DNA of 64,000 nt, taken from Pumilibacter muris (lineage in GTDB: Bacteria > Bacillota > Clostridia > Christensenellales > Pumilibacteraceae). The position numbers were made by a program, and so were the translations under genes. Where the stretch lies: NCBI RefSeq assembly GCF_943193045.1, contig NZ_CALPCN010000008.1, positions 16,377-80,376 on the forward strand, in the 5' to 3' direction. Below, in pieces: positions 1-7,937 of this stretch. The notes below the pieces were generated by a model, which ran no database searches, was not told where the DNA came from, and saw only the letters and a program-made list of their open reading frames with translations. Position 1 is the first letter of the stretch. The number at the start of each line of letters is the position of its first letter.

Positions 1-9
1 CTTTACTTT

Positions 10-32
10 CTCCTCTAATTTCATAAAGTATA
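10..32 (-). promoter_or_regulatory. possible -10 and ribosome binding site of a leftward gene beyond the edge
   Basis: On the minus strand a TATACT hexamer (32-27) is followed by an AGAGGAG ribosome binding site (16-10) about nine bases from the window edge. No convincing -35 is seen. If real, a leftward gene starts just outside the window, and the stretch 1-70 is its upstream region rather than part of the truncated transporter gene that begins at 71. Confidence 0.3.
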
Positions 33-70
33 AAATTGTAAGATAGCTAATAATTTTTAGGTCTTTTTTC

Positions 71-808
71 GAAGTAACGCTATACTGCCATGTTGAAGGT
101 CAAAAAGACTATCCCGTCATTTTCGGTCAGCTGACGCAGCGCGACGGTTCTTTTCTTGTTGCAAAAAATCCCGAGCCGGATTTTAAATGGGAAGACACTG
201 CGGGTAAACACATTCTTGCGGGCAGAAAAGGCGGAATGCCCGCTATGACTCTCGAATACGTTATGAACCAAGCCGGCGTAGACACTTCGGGAAGCAATTT
301 CGACACAACCGTGCAGTTCGACGTTATGGTGGGCGCGTTCGAAGGAAACAACGCTTGCGATTACTGCACCATGTTCGAACCTACGGCGTCGGAATTCCAA
401 GCCGCAGGCAAGGGCTATATTGTGGCGAGCGTGGGCGAAGCAAGCGGCTTTGTTCCCTACACCGCTTTTTCGGCTAAAAAAAGTTACATTGCCGAAAACA
501 AAGACACCGTAACCGACTTCTTGCGCGCAATAGTACGCGGCTACAACTATATTAAAGAAAACGATGCGGAAACTGTGGCGAAAGCTCTTGAAAAATCGTT
601 CTCGGGCACTCCCCTCGATTCCATTGCGGCGGCTATAAAGAACTATTCGGGCATAGACGCTTGGTGCCATTCCCCCGTTATGAAAGAGGCGGATTTCGTT
701 AAATTGCAAGACATTATGGAAAACGCGGGCGAACTCAGCGGACGCGCAGATTTTTCCGTAGCGGTTGACAATTCCATTGCAAACATAGTTGCCGCCGAAC
801 TGCTTTAA
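71..808 (+). pseudogene. 5'-truncated ABC transporter substrate-binding protein (NitT/TauT family)
   Basis: This is the C-terminal two thirds of an NMT1/SsuA-type periplasmic-binding-fold protein, normally a lipoprotein or secreted protein of about 330 residues that delivers a small organic solute to the ABC importer. The reading frame is family-like from about position 71: VEGQKDYPV, then FGQLTQRDGSFL, GGMPAMTLEYV, LFEPTAS, VGEASGFVPYT and VMKEADF. Upstream of 71 it becomes unrelated and meets a stop at 44-46. The signal peptide and first lobe (about 100-120 residues) are missing and no good start codon or ribosome binding site is present, so the gene is probably dead or an assembly join. 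It ends 21 bases before the ATPase gene. The substrate cannot be told from the sequence. Confidence 0.8.
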
Positions 809-829
809 GAAGGCAAAGGAATAACCGCT

Positions 830-1579
830 ATGGAAATACTGAAGATAGATAACGTATCGCTGATTTACCAAACGAACGAAGCCGAAACGCAGGCTTTGCA
901 AAACGTTAATCTTTCAATCGAAGACGGCGAATTCGTTGCAATCATCGGACCGAGCGGTTGCGGAAAAACCACAATATTAACTCTTATATCGGGGCTTATG
1001 AAACCCACGAGCGGAGCTATTTACCTCGATGGAAAGCTAATCGACAAGCCTGTGGGCGACATAGGTTATATGCTTCAACGCGACCACCTGTTCGCTTGGC
1101 GCACCATTCTTTCCAACGCTTTACTCGGACCGGAACTTCAAAAAAAGAAAACTCCCGAAACAATAGAGTACGTTAACGGGCTCATAGAAAAGTACGGATT
1201 GGGCGAATTTAAAAAAGCGTATCCGCGACAGCTTTCGGGCGGCATGCGCCAACGCGCCGCGCTTATTCGCACTCTCGCCTACCGCCCTAAAATTTTACTG
1301 CTCGACGAGCCGTTTTCCGCGCTCGACTACCAAACGAGACTGTCGGTGTGCGACGACGTGCACCGAATAATAAAATCAGAAAAGAAAACCGCCGTGCTCG
1401 TAACACACGACATATCGGAGGCAATAAGCTTGGCGGACAGAATCGTTGTGCTATCTCAAAGACCCGCCACCGTGAAAAAAGTGTACACTCCGAATATAGA
1501 GGGAACGCCGCTAAAACGGCGAGAGGACAAATCGTTCTCGCGGTGGTTCGACGTAATCTATAAGGACGTAAGCACATGA
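830..1579 (+). CDS. ABC transporter ATP-binding protein, NitT/TauT (SsuB-like) family
   Basis: This is the cytoplasmic ATPase of the importer, 249 residues, normal length for the SsuB/TauB group. It has the Walker A motif GPSGCGKTT at residues 40-48, Q-loop glutamine about residue 83, ABC signature LSGGM at 135-139, Walker B LLLDE at 156-160, D-loop SALD, and the switch histidine in VTHD at 191-194. The start has an AAAGGA ribosome binding site nine bases upstream. Its last four bases (ATGA) overlap the permease start, so the two are translationally coupled. It appears intact even though the preceding binding-protein gene is truncated. The family transports sulfonates, taurine, nitrate, pyrimidines or similar molecules; no substrate call is made. 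Confidence 0.92.
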   Translation: MEILKIDNVSLIYQTNEAETQALQNVNLSIEDGEFVAIIGPSGCGKTTILTLISGLMKPTSGAIYLDGKLIDKPVGDIGYMLQRDHLFAWRTILSNALLGPELQKKKTPETIEYVNGLIEKYGLGEFKKAYPRQLSGGMRQRAALIRTLAYRPKILLLDEPFSALDYQTRLSVCDDVHRIIKSEKKTAVLVTHDISEAISLADRIVVLSQRPATVKKVYTPNIEGTPLKRREDKSFSRWFDVIYKDVST

Positions 1580-2367
1580 AAAAACGAACGCTGAGAGAAC
1601 AGTATTTGTTCGATAAAAAGAAAGACAAACTTATAATACTCGCTATTCAGATTGCCGTGCTCGTGCTGTTTTTCGGTTTGTGGGAACTGCTTGCTCGGAC
1701 GGGCGCAATCGACTCGTTTATCACGAGTTGCCCCTCCCGCATGTTAAAAACACTCAAATTGTTGGCGCGGCAAGACCTGTTTAAACACATGGGCATAACT
1801 TTGCTCGAATGTGTGTGCGGGTTTGTGCTCGCAACTCTGCTCGGCACGATAATAGCAATTTTGCTGTGGTGGTCAAAAACGCTTAGAAAGGTTCTCGAAC
1901 CTTATCTCGTTGTTTTGAACTCGCTACCCAAAATCGCGCTCGGACCTATAATAATAATCTGGCTGGGCGCAGGCTATCAAGCGATTATAACAATGACGGT
2001 GCTTATTTGCATCATCGTTACAATCATGAGCGTGCTGGCAGGATTCATGGAATGCGACGAAGACAAAATTCTCTTAATGCGCGCTATGGGAGCAAACAAG
2101 TTTCAAATCCTTTTCAAGCTGTTGCTTCCGAGTTCGCTTCCCAATCTAATTTCCGTACTAAAAATCAACGTGGGACTTTCGTGGGTAGGCGTTATAATGG
2201 GCGAATATCTTGTGTCGAGCGCAGGACTCGGCTATCTCATCATATACGGCGGTCAGGTGTTCAAACTCGACCTCGTTATGGCGAGCACAACCGTTTTGTG
2301 CCTGCTTGCGGCGCTAATGTACGCCTCTGTTGCGCTACTTGAAAAACACGTTAAAAAATCAAGATAA
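1576..2367 (+). CDS. ABC transporter permease, NitT/TauT (SsuC-like) family
   Basis: This is the integral membrane permease of the importer, 263 residues with about six membrane segments, the first near residues 22-42. The BPD_transp_1 domain covers roughly residues 75-255. It contains the EAA-type coupling loop around RAMGANKFQILFKLLLPSSLP, which docks onto the ATPase, followed by the family-typical NVGLSWVGVIMGEYL. The start codon overlaps the ATPase stop (ATGA). A strong intrinsic terminator follows 13 bases after the stop, closing the operon. Without the missing 5' part of the binding protein the importer may be idle, unless a binding protein is supplied from elsewhere. Confidence 0.92.
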   Translation: MKKRTLREQYLFDKKKDKLIILAIQIAVLVLFFGLWELLARTGAIDSFITSCPSRMLKTLKLLARQDLFKHMGITLLECVCGFVLATLLGTIIAILLWWSKTLRKVLEPYLVVLNSLPKIALGPIIIIWLGAGYQAIITMTVLICIIVTIMSVLAGFMECDEDKILLMRAMGANKFQILFKLLLPSSLPNLISVLKINVGLSWVGVIMGEYLVSSAGLGYLIIYGGQVFKLDLVMASTTVLCLLAALMYASVALLEKHVKKSR

Positions 2368-2380
2368 ACTCTGCAAGTAC

Positions 2381-2420
2381 AAAAAGGCTTCTTCCCTTTT
2401 CTTAGGAAGAAGTCTTTTTT
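2381..2420 (+). terminator. intrinsic terminator of the ABC importer operon
   Basis: The arms GGCTTCTTCC (2386-2395) and GGAAGAAGTC (2405-2414) pair around a nine-base loop and are followed by six T. A run of A precedes the left arm, so the hairpin could also stop the leftward gene that ends at 2430. Confidence 0.9.
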
Positions 2421-2429
2421 GCTAAAAAT

Positions 2430-3236
2430 CTATTTCTTTTCTTTGCTCTTTCTTATTTTTTCACCGCAAACTTTACAAATGTCAAAATAATCAACATACG
2501 TTGTAGTTCCGTAATGAGTTGTCCATTCGCCCTTTTTAATATCATATTCCAAACCGTCATCGCTTACTAATTTACCTACAGTTCGTTCTTCATAATCATC
2601 GTAATCATAGTCTTGAACTCTTTCATTTTCGCTATTTTTAACTTTTTCCAAACAGAACATATTCCCGCATTTAGAGCATCTTTCATCTCGCTGTACCCCA
2701 CCATGACTGTGATAGAATGCATCTTTATCTTTATTCAAACGCATAATTTTAACATAACATTGTATAAAAAACAATCCCCAATAAATAACCCACAAAAACA
2801 AAATCCACAAATCCAACCCTATAATTACAGTTTTATCTAATAAAACTATCCCTCGAATTGCCCCCGCAAAACCTACCGCAATAAAAAGAATACCAAAAAT
2901 TAAGAATATCTTTTTCCCTTTAAACTCTTTTAAAAGTTGCTCGCTGTCCGCTTTGTTTAAATATAATTTATTGCCTTTACAATACCATTTAATGCTCCTA
3001 ACGCAATCATACCAATCAATATCATCCCCAGAAATTTTTAATCCGTATATAAGTATCAATATTGCAGTTGCAAAAAGCGAAACAAAAAAAGTAATAGTTT
3101 TAATAAAAATTCCTGTTATAAAAAAAGCTATTTCCAAAACTGTCGCTACAATAAATAAAATATTCGTTGTATTTAATGCTACGCATTTAAACCTTGCAAA
3201 CGCGATTTTACTATTCATATTTGCTGCTTCTTTCAT
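2430..3236 (-). CDS. membrane protein with C-terminal split zinc ribbon, function unknown
   Basis: This 268-residue protein of unknown function has about four hydrophobic segments in the first 170 residues and a soluble C-terminal domain. That domain has two CxxC pairs, CSKC and CKVC, separated by about 70 residues rich in D, E and Y, which together suggest a zinc ribbon. I place the start at ATG 3236, which has a TTGGGAGAA ribosome binding site five bases away. A longer TTG-initiated frame (3293) would start inside the -35 TTGACA hexamer and is rejected. The gene is divergent to a small XRE regulator, and one regulator-type palindrome lies between its -35 and -10, so repression by that neighbour is likely. 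Confidence 0.75.
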   Translation of the reverse strand: MKEAANMNSKIAFARFKCVALNTTNILFIVATVLEIAFFITGIFIKTITFFVSLFATAILILIYGLKISGDDIDWYDCVRSIKWYCKGNKLYLNKADSEQLLKEFKGKKIFLIFGILFIAVGFAGAIRGIVLLDKTVIIGLDLWILFLWVIYWGLFFIQCYVKIMRLNKDKDAFYHSHGGVQRDERCSKCGNMFCLEKVKNSENERVQDYDYDDYEERTVGKLVSDDGLEYDIKKGEWTTHYGTTTYVDYFDICKVCGEKIRKSKEKK

Positions 3237-3264
3237 GCGTTCTCCCAAAAACTTTATACTATAT

Positions 3265-3293
3265 ATTATAGGTGAGAATTCTTCACTTGTCAA
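3265..3293 (-). promoter_or_regulatory. consensus promoter of the zinc-ribbon membrane protein gene
   Basis: On the minus strand TTGACA (3293-3288) and TATAAT (3270-3265) are both perfect and 17 bases apart. The spacer contains a GTGAGAATTCTTCAC palindrome. The expected start point is near 3258, giving a leader of about 22 bases with a good ribosome binding site. Confidence 0.9.
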
Positions 3294-3314
3294 GCAATTA
3301 GGTGAGAATTCTCA
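3271..3314. promoter_or_regulatory. two palindromic operators of the divergent XRE module
   Basis: Two copies of GGTGAGAATTCT occur 30 bases apart, about three helical turns. The right copy is a perfect palindrome, TGAGAATTCTCA (3303-3314). The left copy, TGAGAATTCTTCA (3273-3285), is imperfect by one inserted base. Each lies inside or against one of the two divergent promoters, which is the expected layout for an autoregulating XRE repressor that also controls its neighbour. Confidence 0.75.
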
Positions 3315-3320
3315 TATAAT
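3315..3320 (+). promoter_or_regulatory. -10 box of the XRE regulator gene, leaderless geometry
   Basis: A perfect TATAAT lies six bases before the ATG at 3327, so transcription would begin on or beside the A of the start codon. No Shine-Dalgarno sequence precedes the ATG. The -35 is poor (TTGTCA at 3288-3293 is 21 bases away), so the promoter may be weak or activated. Confidence 0.6.
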
Positions 3321-3326
3321 ATTCAT

Positions 3327-3530
3327 ATGATTATCGGTAAACGTATCAAAGAATTGCGATTACAAGCAGGCATAAGCCAAAAAACGTTAGCGGAAAAAAT
3401 CGGTGTGAATAAACGCGCCGTAATCTTTTGGGAACAAGAAATCAACGAACCCAAAGCGTCTTATGTTCGTAATTTAGCCGTATTTTTCGAAGTGTCGGCA
3501 GATTATTTGTTGGGAATTTCCAACTATTAA
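3327..3530 (+). CDS. small XRE-family transcriptional regulator
   Basis: The 67-residue protein is essentially one Cro/C1-type helix-turn-helix (residues about 6-60). The helices can be read in KRIKELRLQAGISQKTLAEKIGV, then NKRAVIFWEQE, and the family-typical ending FFEVSADYLLGIS. It binds DNA as a dimer and probably recognises the two TGAGAATTCT palindromes just upstream, repressing itself and the divergent membrane-protein gene. The ATG has no ribosome binding site and sits exactly where the transcript should start. Similar stand-alone regulators occur in phage and in chromosomal two-gene modules; nothing else phage-like is present here. Confidence 0.85.
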   Translation: MIIGKRIKELRLQAGISQKTLAEKIGVNKRAVIFWEQEINEPKASYVRNLAVFFEVSADYLLGISNY

Positions 3531-3542
3531 AAACTTCAAAAA

Positions 3543-4568
3543 TCAAATAGTGCGAACTTTTTTCCGTTTCAATAACGGGTATTTTTCTGTTTTTCGCATA
3601 TAGTGAGCACACACCGCAACATACGCTATTCCCAAAACGCCGACAAGCGGATAGAATAACGAGACTACTCGCGTAAAGCCCAAGAACGAAAACACGGTGC
3701 CCGCTATAATTACTACGGCGGAATTAAAAATCTTCCCCGCGAATTTCCCTTCCAAATAGCCGCAAAGTCCGCCTACCGCAGTAAGCATTGTTGTGAAAAT
3801 ACTTATTCCCGTAACTATGCTCAATATAACATACAACCACTTGCCCGCGCCCGACGAAATTTCGAGTATGGGCATTTCGGCGGCGTAGTTCCCAGTGCAA
3901 TTAAGAGCCGTTATAAGTAACGCCAACAAAGCTGTGATAAACGCAGCCGCAAGCGCGCTGCTCAATATAATCTGTTTTTTGCTGAGTTTGCCGAGCGTTG
4001 TGAGCACAGTGGACGCAAGCATCATGTTCATGCTCACATATACCGCGCTTATGGGAAAAATTCTAAAACGGAAAACGCCCAAAGAGGCGTCCATTATTCC
4101 CGTTTTAAACGCGCTGAAACAAACTGCGGCAAGCGAAACTATTATAACGGGCACAACAAGAAAATTGCAGTCGAGCATTCCTTTGGCTCCGCGCCCCACT
4201 ATAAACGCGCAAACAATCGCGGCAACCGTGCCGAAAACGGGAACGGGCACGAGAGACCTGCAAAGACTGTTAAAGCCCGCAACCATTGCCGAAAGCACTA
4301 TCAAATTGTTAAGCAGTAAAAAGCCGTCGGCAACAAAATGATATTTTCCGAGCAAAACTCCGTTCACTTTATCGAAGCTTTTTTCGCCTATTTTTGCGCC
4401 CGCCGTTAAAAACAACACGCATGCCGCAAAAATAATTATACCGCAAACGGGAGCCACAAATACGGAAATACCGCTTCCGAAAAAAGAAACGATTTCTCTA
4501 CCCGAACAAAAGCCCGCTCCTATCATGGTGCCTATTATGAGCATCGCGATTGAAAAAATCCTACGCAT
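3543..4568 (-). CDS. YkvI-like membrane protein (APC-superfamily transporter fold)
   Basis: This 341-residue integral membrane protein has about ten hydrophobic segments. The opening IGTMIGAGFCSGREIVSFF matches the family of Bacillus YkvI-like proteins, distant members of the amino-acid/cation symporter superfamily in which the broken first helix (GxGF-type) forms the substrate site. The transported substrate is unknown. It is the last gene of a leftward cluster starting at 11.0 kb, 68 bases after the HD-domain gene. The ribosome binding site is weak (AGAG), and the start codon lies in the loop of a hairpin that also looks like a terminator (4553-4593), so expression may be conditional. Confidence 0.8.
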   Translation of the reverse strand: MRRIFSIAMLIIGTMIGAGFCSGREIVSFFGSGISVFVAPVCGIIIFAACVLFLTAGAKIGEKSFDKVNGVLLGKYHFVADGFLLLNNLIVLSAMVAGFNSLCRSLVPVPVFGTVAAIVCAFIVGRGAKGMLDCNFLVVPVIIVSLAAVCFSAFKTGIMDASLGVFRFRIFPISAVYVSMNMMLASTVLTTLGKLSKKQIILSSALAAAFITALLALLITALNCTGNYAAEMPILEISSGAGKWLYVILSIVTGISIFTTMLTAVGGLCGYLEGKFAGKIFNSAVVIIAGTVFSFLGFTRVVSLFYPLVGVLGIAYVAVCAHYMRKTEKYPLLKRKKVRTI

Positions 4569-4593
4569 ACTATACTCTATGACGCGTAGGATT
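4553..4593 (-). terminator. terminator-like hairpin enclosing the start of the YkvI-like gene
   Basis: On the minus strand the perfect ten-base arms AATCCTACGC (4593-4584) and GCGTAGGATT (4566-4557) flank a 17-base loop and are followed by a run of six T. The loop holds the weak ribosome binding site and the A and T of the ATG; the G opens the stem. It can act as a terminator for the upstream genes, as a translation block, or both. Confidence 0.6.
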
Positions 4594-4636
4594 TCTTTAT
4601 TCTGTTTTTCGACTTTTTTCGCAAACGACTTTATTT

Positions 4637-5416
4637 CTATTTTTTATCGTCGGCGCTGCGGCTTACCGATTTGCACGGCGACGCCGTTTCCTCTTCGCTA
4701 ACTTCTTTTTCGCCTACGGCAAGTTGCGGTTCCGCCGCAACGCTCTTCTGACGGTTTATAACGGCGCCGTTTATCATCAACTCGAAAACGCACCCGAGAA
4801 ATTCCGCCGCCTTCTCGCAAAGCAAAATTCTCGTAAGATATATTTGCATATAGTCCATTGTGGAAGAAATGTCGTCCATAAAAATAACGAGCCGGATTTT
4901 TCTTTTTTCCTTATCTACCACAAGATAGTTCTTTTTTATAGCCATATTCACTCTGTCGTGAATATCGTTGTAGTCGAACGTCTTTTTTCTAACTCGGCTA
5001 CGGTGCGCGTCCGACTTATCCGCAATTATAAGCGCCGCCGAAATAGGATTTACCGGCAGTCCCGTTTCCTCTTCATGGTTGCCGATTGCCCCTATGATAA
5101 GGGCAATTTCGTCTATTTCCATGTGCATTCGGCTCAACGCATCGTAGGCAAGCGTAGCGCCCGTAAGTCCGTGATGCTTGCGGTTAATCGCGTTGCCTAT
5201 GTCGTGAATCCACCCCGCTATTGCGCCGAGTTCAACGGTGCGCTCTTCGTAACCGAGCTCCGAAAGAATGTTCGCCGTAGTTTTTGAAACATAGCCCACA
5301 TGGCGCAAACCGTGCTCGGTGTAGCCCATGTGTTCGAGGTTGGTGTTGGCCGCGTCTATAAGCTTGCGGAATTCGTTATTCGCCCGTATCATTTCAAGCG
5401 TGAGAATTTTTCGCAC
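4637..5416 (-). CDS. HD-domain metal-dependent phosphohydrolase
   Basis: This 259-residue cytoplasmic protein has the HD superfamily metal site. Histidines 35 and 39 (in TEHGLRH), the His71-Asp72 pair in WIHDIGN, histidines 81-82, His114 (GNHEE) and Asp133 (IADKSDAH) fit H...HD...H...D. Such proteins hydrolyse phosphomonoesters or nucleotides, or break down cyclic dinucleotides; the substrate here is not known. It lacks the extra HD-GYP signature. The last 50 residues are acidic and low in complexity. The start is GTG with AAGGAAG seven bases upstream. It lies 16 bases after the HEAT-repeat gene, in the same operon. Confidence 0.8.
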   Translation of the reverse strand: MRKILTLEMIRANNEFRKLIDAANTNLEHMGYTEHGLRHVGYVSKTTANILSELGYEERTVELGAIAGWIHDIGNAINRKHHGLTGATLAYDALSRMHMEIDEIALIIGAIGNHEEETGLPVNPISAALIIADKSDAHRSRVRKKTFDYNDIHDRVNMAIKKNYLVVDKEKRKIRLVIFMDDISSTMDYMQIYLTRILLCEKAAEFLGCVFELMINGAVINRQKSVAAEPQLAVGEKEVSEEETASPCKSVSRSADDKK

Positions 5417-5432
5417 TCGTTCACTTCCTTTT

Positions 5433-6236
5433 TTATCCGAGATTTTTAATTACGCCGTAATAAGGGTCGTCCGAAAAGTCGCGCGTGTCGTCAACCACGC
5501 CGCCCATACGTTCTATGGCGTTTTTGATTTCTATATATTCCATGTAGTTGCAAGTGTCGAGCGCGCGATACAGCATTGCCGACGCGCGTTCGTCTCCGTA
5601 TTTTCCTATTAACCCCGCATAAAACGGTATATTATCGCCGAGAGCGAACAGTTCTTCGAGAAGTCTTAAAGTTCTGTCGTCGCGCTTCGCGTTAACGAGC
5701 ACTTCGGCAATCATTCCTTTTTGCGCGGGAGTCGCATTCGGAATAAGACGGTACAGCCTGTCCGCAACGGCGTCGGCATGTTCGCACATAACCTCTATGG
5801 CTATTTCGCGCAACCCCTCGTCGGCGGCTTCGTTACATATAAGTTCGGCGTAAACGTCGAGAGGATGTTCGGCGCCTATTTCGGTTAGCAAATTCGCCGA
5901 TATTATTCTCGCTTTCGTGTTGCGCGACGTTCGAACAATATCTTGCAAACCTTGCACGCATTCCCGCTTTTCGGAAATTTTATCCAAAAGCAACGAACTC
6001 GGATTGCCCGCGCCGTCGCACGCCGACACCATTAGCTTTATAAGGTCGGGAGCGTCTATATTGTCGAAAAACAAACGCGGCGAAAGCCCGCTGAGTTCTT
6101 CGAGAGGTTGGTTAGCCCACTCCTCGTAAAGCGTGGGCATTTTGTCTTCGAGTTCGTCGTCGTTCTCCAACTCCTCGCGGTGAGCGTCGTACCACTTTAT
6201 TGCAAATTCCTCAAAGTTTTTATCGAAATCAAACAT
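5433..6236 (-). CDS. HEAT-like helical repeat protein, function unknown
   Basis: This acidic, soluble 267-residue protein has no signal peptide. Residues about 80-250 consist of paired helices of the HEAT type, for example around NTKARIISANLLTEIGAE, LREIAIEVMCEH and DERASAMLYRALD. Such folds are protein-binding scaffolds. No catalytic motif is visible. It sits 14 bases after the TPR gene and 16 before the HD gene, so the three are probably co-expressed and may work together. The start ATG has GGAAG five bases upstream. Confidence 0.7.
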   Translation of the reverse strand: MFDFDKNFEEFAIKWYDAHREELENDDELEDKMPTLYEEWANQPLEELSGLSPRLFFDNIDAPDLIKLMVSACDGAGNPSSLLLDKISEKRECVQGLQDIVRTSRNTKARIISANLLTEIGAEHPLDVYAELICNEAADEGLREIAIEVMCEHADAVADRLYRLIPNATPAQKGMIAEVLVNAKRDDRTLRLLEELFALGDNIPFYAGLIGKYGDERASAMLYRALDTCNYMEYIEIKNAIERMGGVVDDTRDFSDDPYYGVIKNLG

Positions 6237-6250
6237 TTTATCTTCCGCCT

Positions 6251-7906
6251 TTAATTTTTATTTTTCGGTTCTCTCGCTTTTTTCTCCGACATGTTTTTGT
6301 ATTTGAAATACGTTTCTTTATCCGCTCCGAAAAGTTCTATGCAACATTCGTCGTCGTTCAAAGGATTTACTTTTCTAATACGGTTGGCTATAACCGCCGC
6401 GAGCGCCACTTCGTTTATATCGAACTCTCCGCCGAGCAAAGAGAGCAACTTTCCGAACACCGCGTCGAACTCGCGTTCGAATCCTTCGCACCCGAAAAGC
6501 GCAACGGTAGAGTACGCAAGATAGTATGCGTCTTTCCATTTTCCGCTTATTCGCGCGGGCGCTTTTCCCGTAAGCGGACGGCAAATATCGCGGCAAGTCA
6601 AATAAAGCGGACGCTTTTTAAACCTTTTGAGGGCAATCGGCAAAAGAATACGCTTATCCGAATCGGGAAACAACGGGTCCATAAGACAATCGCGTATATA
6701 TCTCTCGAAAAACGGAACTTCCGCCACAATATCGCACAATATGCGTTTGGAGTTGTCGCTTCCCGCTTGAAAAATCATTAAAATTCCGACGCGCAAATCT
6801 TCTTCGCGCAGTTTGGCTTTAAGCGCGTTTCTGTTGTCGCCGCATTCGGCAAGCACTCCGTTCAATTCTTCCAAAATCTCGGCTTCGGCGTCGGGCGGCA
6901 GTTCGCAAGTAAGCGGAAAATCCGACGGTCCCGCAAGTTTCGATATAAGGCGGGCGTATACTCTAACGACCGCGTCGTAAGGATAAAGCGCTTGAAGCGT
7001 TACCATTGTTTTGCGAGCTTCCCTAAGCTCTCCGCAATTAGCGAGCGCTACGGCATAACAAAGCGTAGGGCTGCGAAGCGGCGACATGCGCGAAAGTTTG
7101 CCGCCGAACTTCACTATAATGTCGCTGCGTCCGAGTATCGCCGCCATACGAATTATCTGACCTATTCCCGTTATATCGTCTACCGCGCAAGCCGAAAGCT
7201 CTTGTAAAGCCGATTCGTATTCTTCCGTGCGCCCGAGCTTGTAAAGAGCGAGAACAGTGTTTACCGCCGACTCCACTCCCGAACAGTATTTTTCCGCTTT
7301 TTCGGCGCAATTCAACGCCTTTTCGTGCTCGCCCGCCGCATTATACAGCGCCGATAATTTGGAATTGGCTTCGCCGTAAGACGCGGTGCCTTCGGGAACC
7401 ATTTCAAGCATTTGTCTGGCAAACTCGAATTGCCCCGCTTCCAACAACCGTTTTCCGAGTTCGAGCATATTCTGTTCGGCGGTAGGTTCCACCTTATATT
7501 CGCGTTGAGCGTAAAACTGCGTTGCGGCGTCAACAAAATCCAACTCGCGGCTGAACCCGCGTTTTGCCGCCATGTCCATATAATATTTGAGCGCGTCCTC
7601 GTTTCCGCCCGTTCCGAACGCGTCTATAAGCCCTATTATGCTGTCGAACGCGGCTTCGGGAGAACTGTGCGAAAGCGCTTTGTAATACATAAGCTGCGTT
7701 TCCCGCATAAGATTTAAATCGCGGTAACAGCAAGCCATTTCCACTTCCAAAACGGAGCGGAAATCGTCGGCGTTAGACGCTTCCACAAGTTTATAAGCCT
7801 CGCGGTAGCTTTTGAGCGCGTCGATAAAATTATCGCTCTCGTACTGGTTTAATCCGCGCGCATAATAATAATCTATATCAGGTTTGAATTTTACAACGGT
7901 ACCCAA
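6251..7906 (-). CDS. TPR-repeat protein, function unknown
   Basis: This is a soluble protein of 551 residues. The N-terminal half consists of tetratricopeptide-like helix pairs, for example DNFIDALKSYREAYKL near residue 25, FARQMLEMVPEGTASYGEAN near 170-190 and HEKALNCAEKAEKY near 205. The C-terminal 200 residues are helical without a recognised family. The start is TTG at 7906 with GGAG upstream; no in-frame ATG is near. The gene is 31 bases from the methyltransferase upstream and 14 from the HEAT gene downstream. It is probably a scaffold; no enzymatic function is proposed. Confidence 0.75.
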   Translation of the reverse strand: MGTVVKFKPDIDYYYARGLNQYESDNFIDALKSYREAYKLVEASNADDFRSVLEVEMACCYRDLNLMRETQLMYYKALSHSSPEAAFDSIIGLIDAFGTGGNEDALKYYMDMAAKRGFSRELDFVDAATQFYAQREYKVEPTAEQNMLELGKRLLEAGQFEFARQMLEMVPEGTASYGEANSKLSALYNAAGEHEKALNCAEKAEKYCSGVESAVNTVLALYKLGRTEEYESALQELSACAVDDITGIGQIIRMAAILGRSDIIVKFGGKLSRMSPLRSPTLCYAVALANCGELREARKTMVTLQALYPYDAVVRVYARLISKLAGPSDFPLTCELPPDAEAEILEELNGVLAECGDNRNALKAKLREEDLRVGILMIFQAGSDNSKRILCDIVAEVPFFERYIRDCLMDPLFPDSDKRILLPIALKRFKKRPLYLTCRDICRPLTGKAPARISGKWKDAYYLAYSTVALFGCEGFEREFDAVFGKLLSLLGGEFDINEVALAAVIANRIRKVNPLNDDECCIELFGADKETYFKYKNMSEKKAREPKNKN

Positions 7907-7937
7907 TGTTCGTTCTGTCTCCGAATAAATCCTCTTC

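Noticed and set aside
3288..3293. TTG start at 3293 for the zinc-ribbon membrane protein
   Set aside because: The TTG is part of a perfect -35 hexamer, so it would not be transcribed; the ATG at 3236 has a good ribosome binding site.
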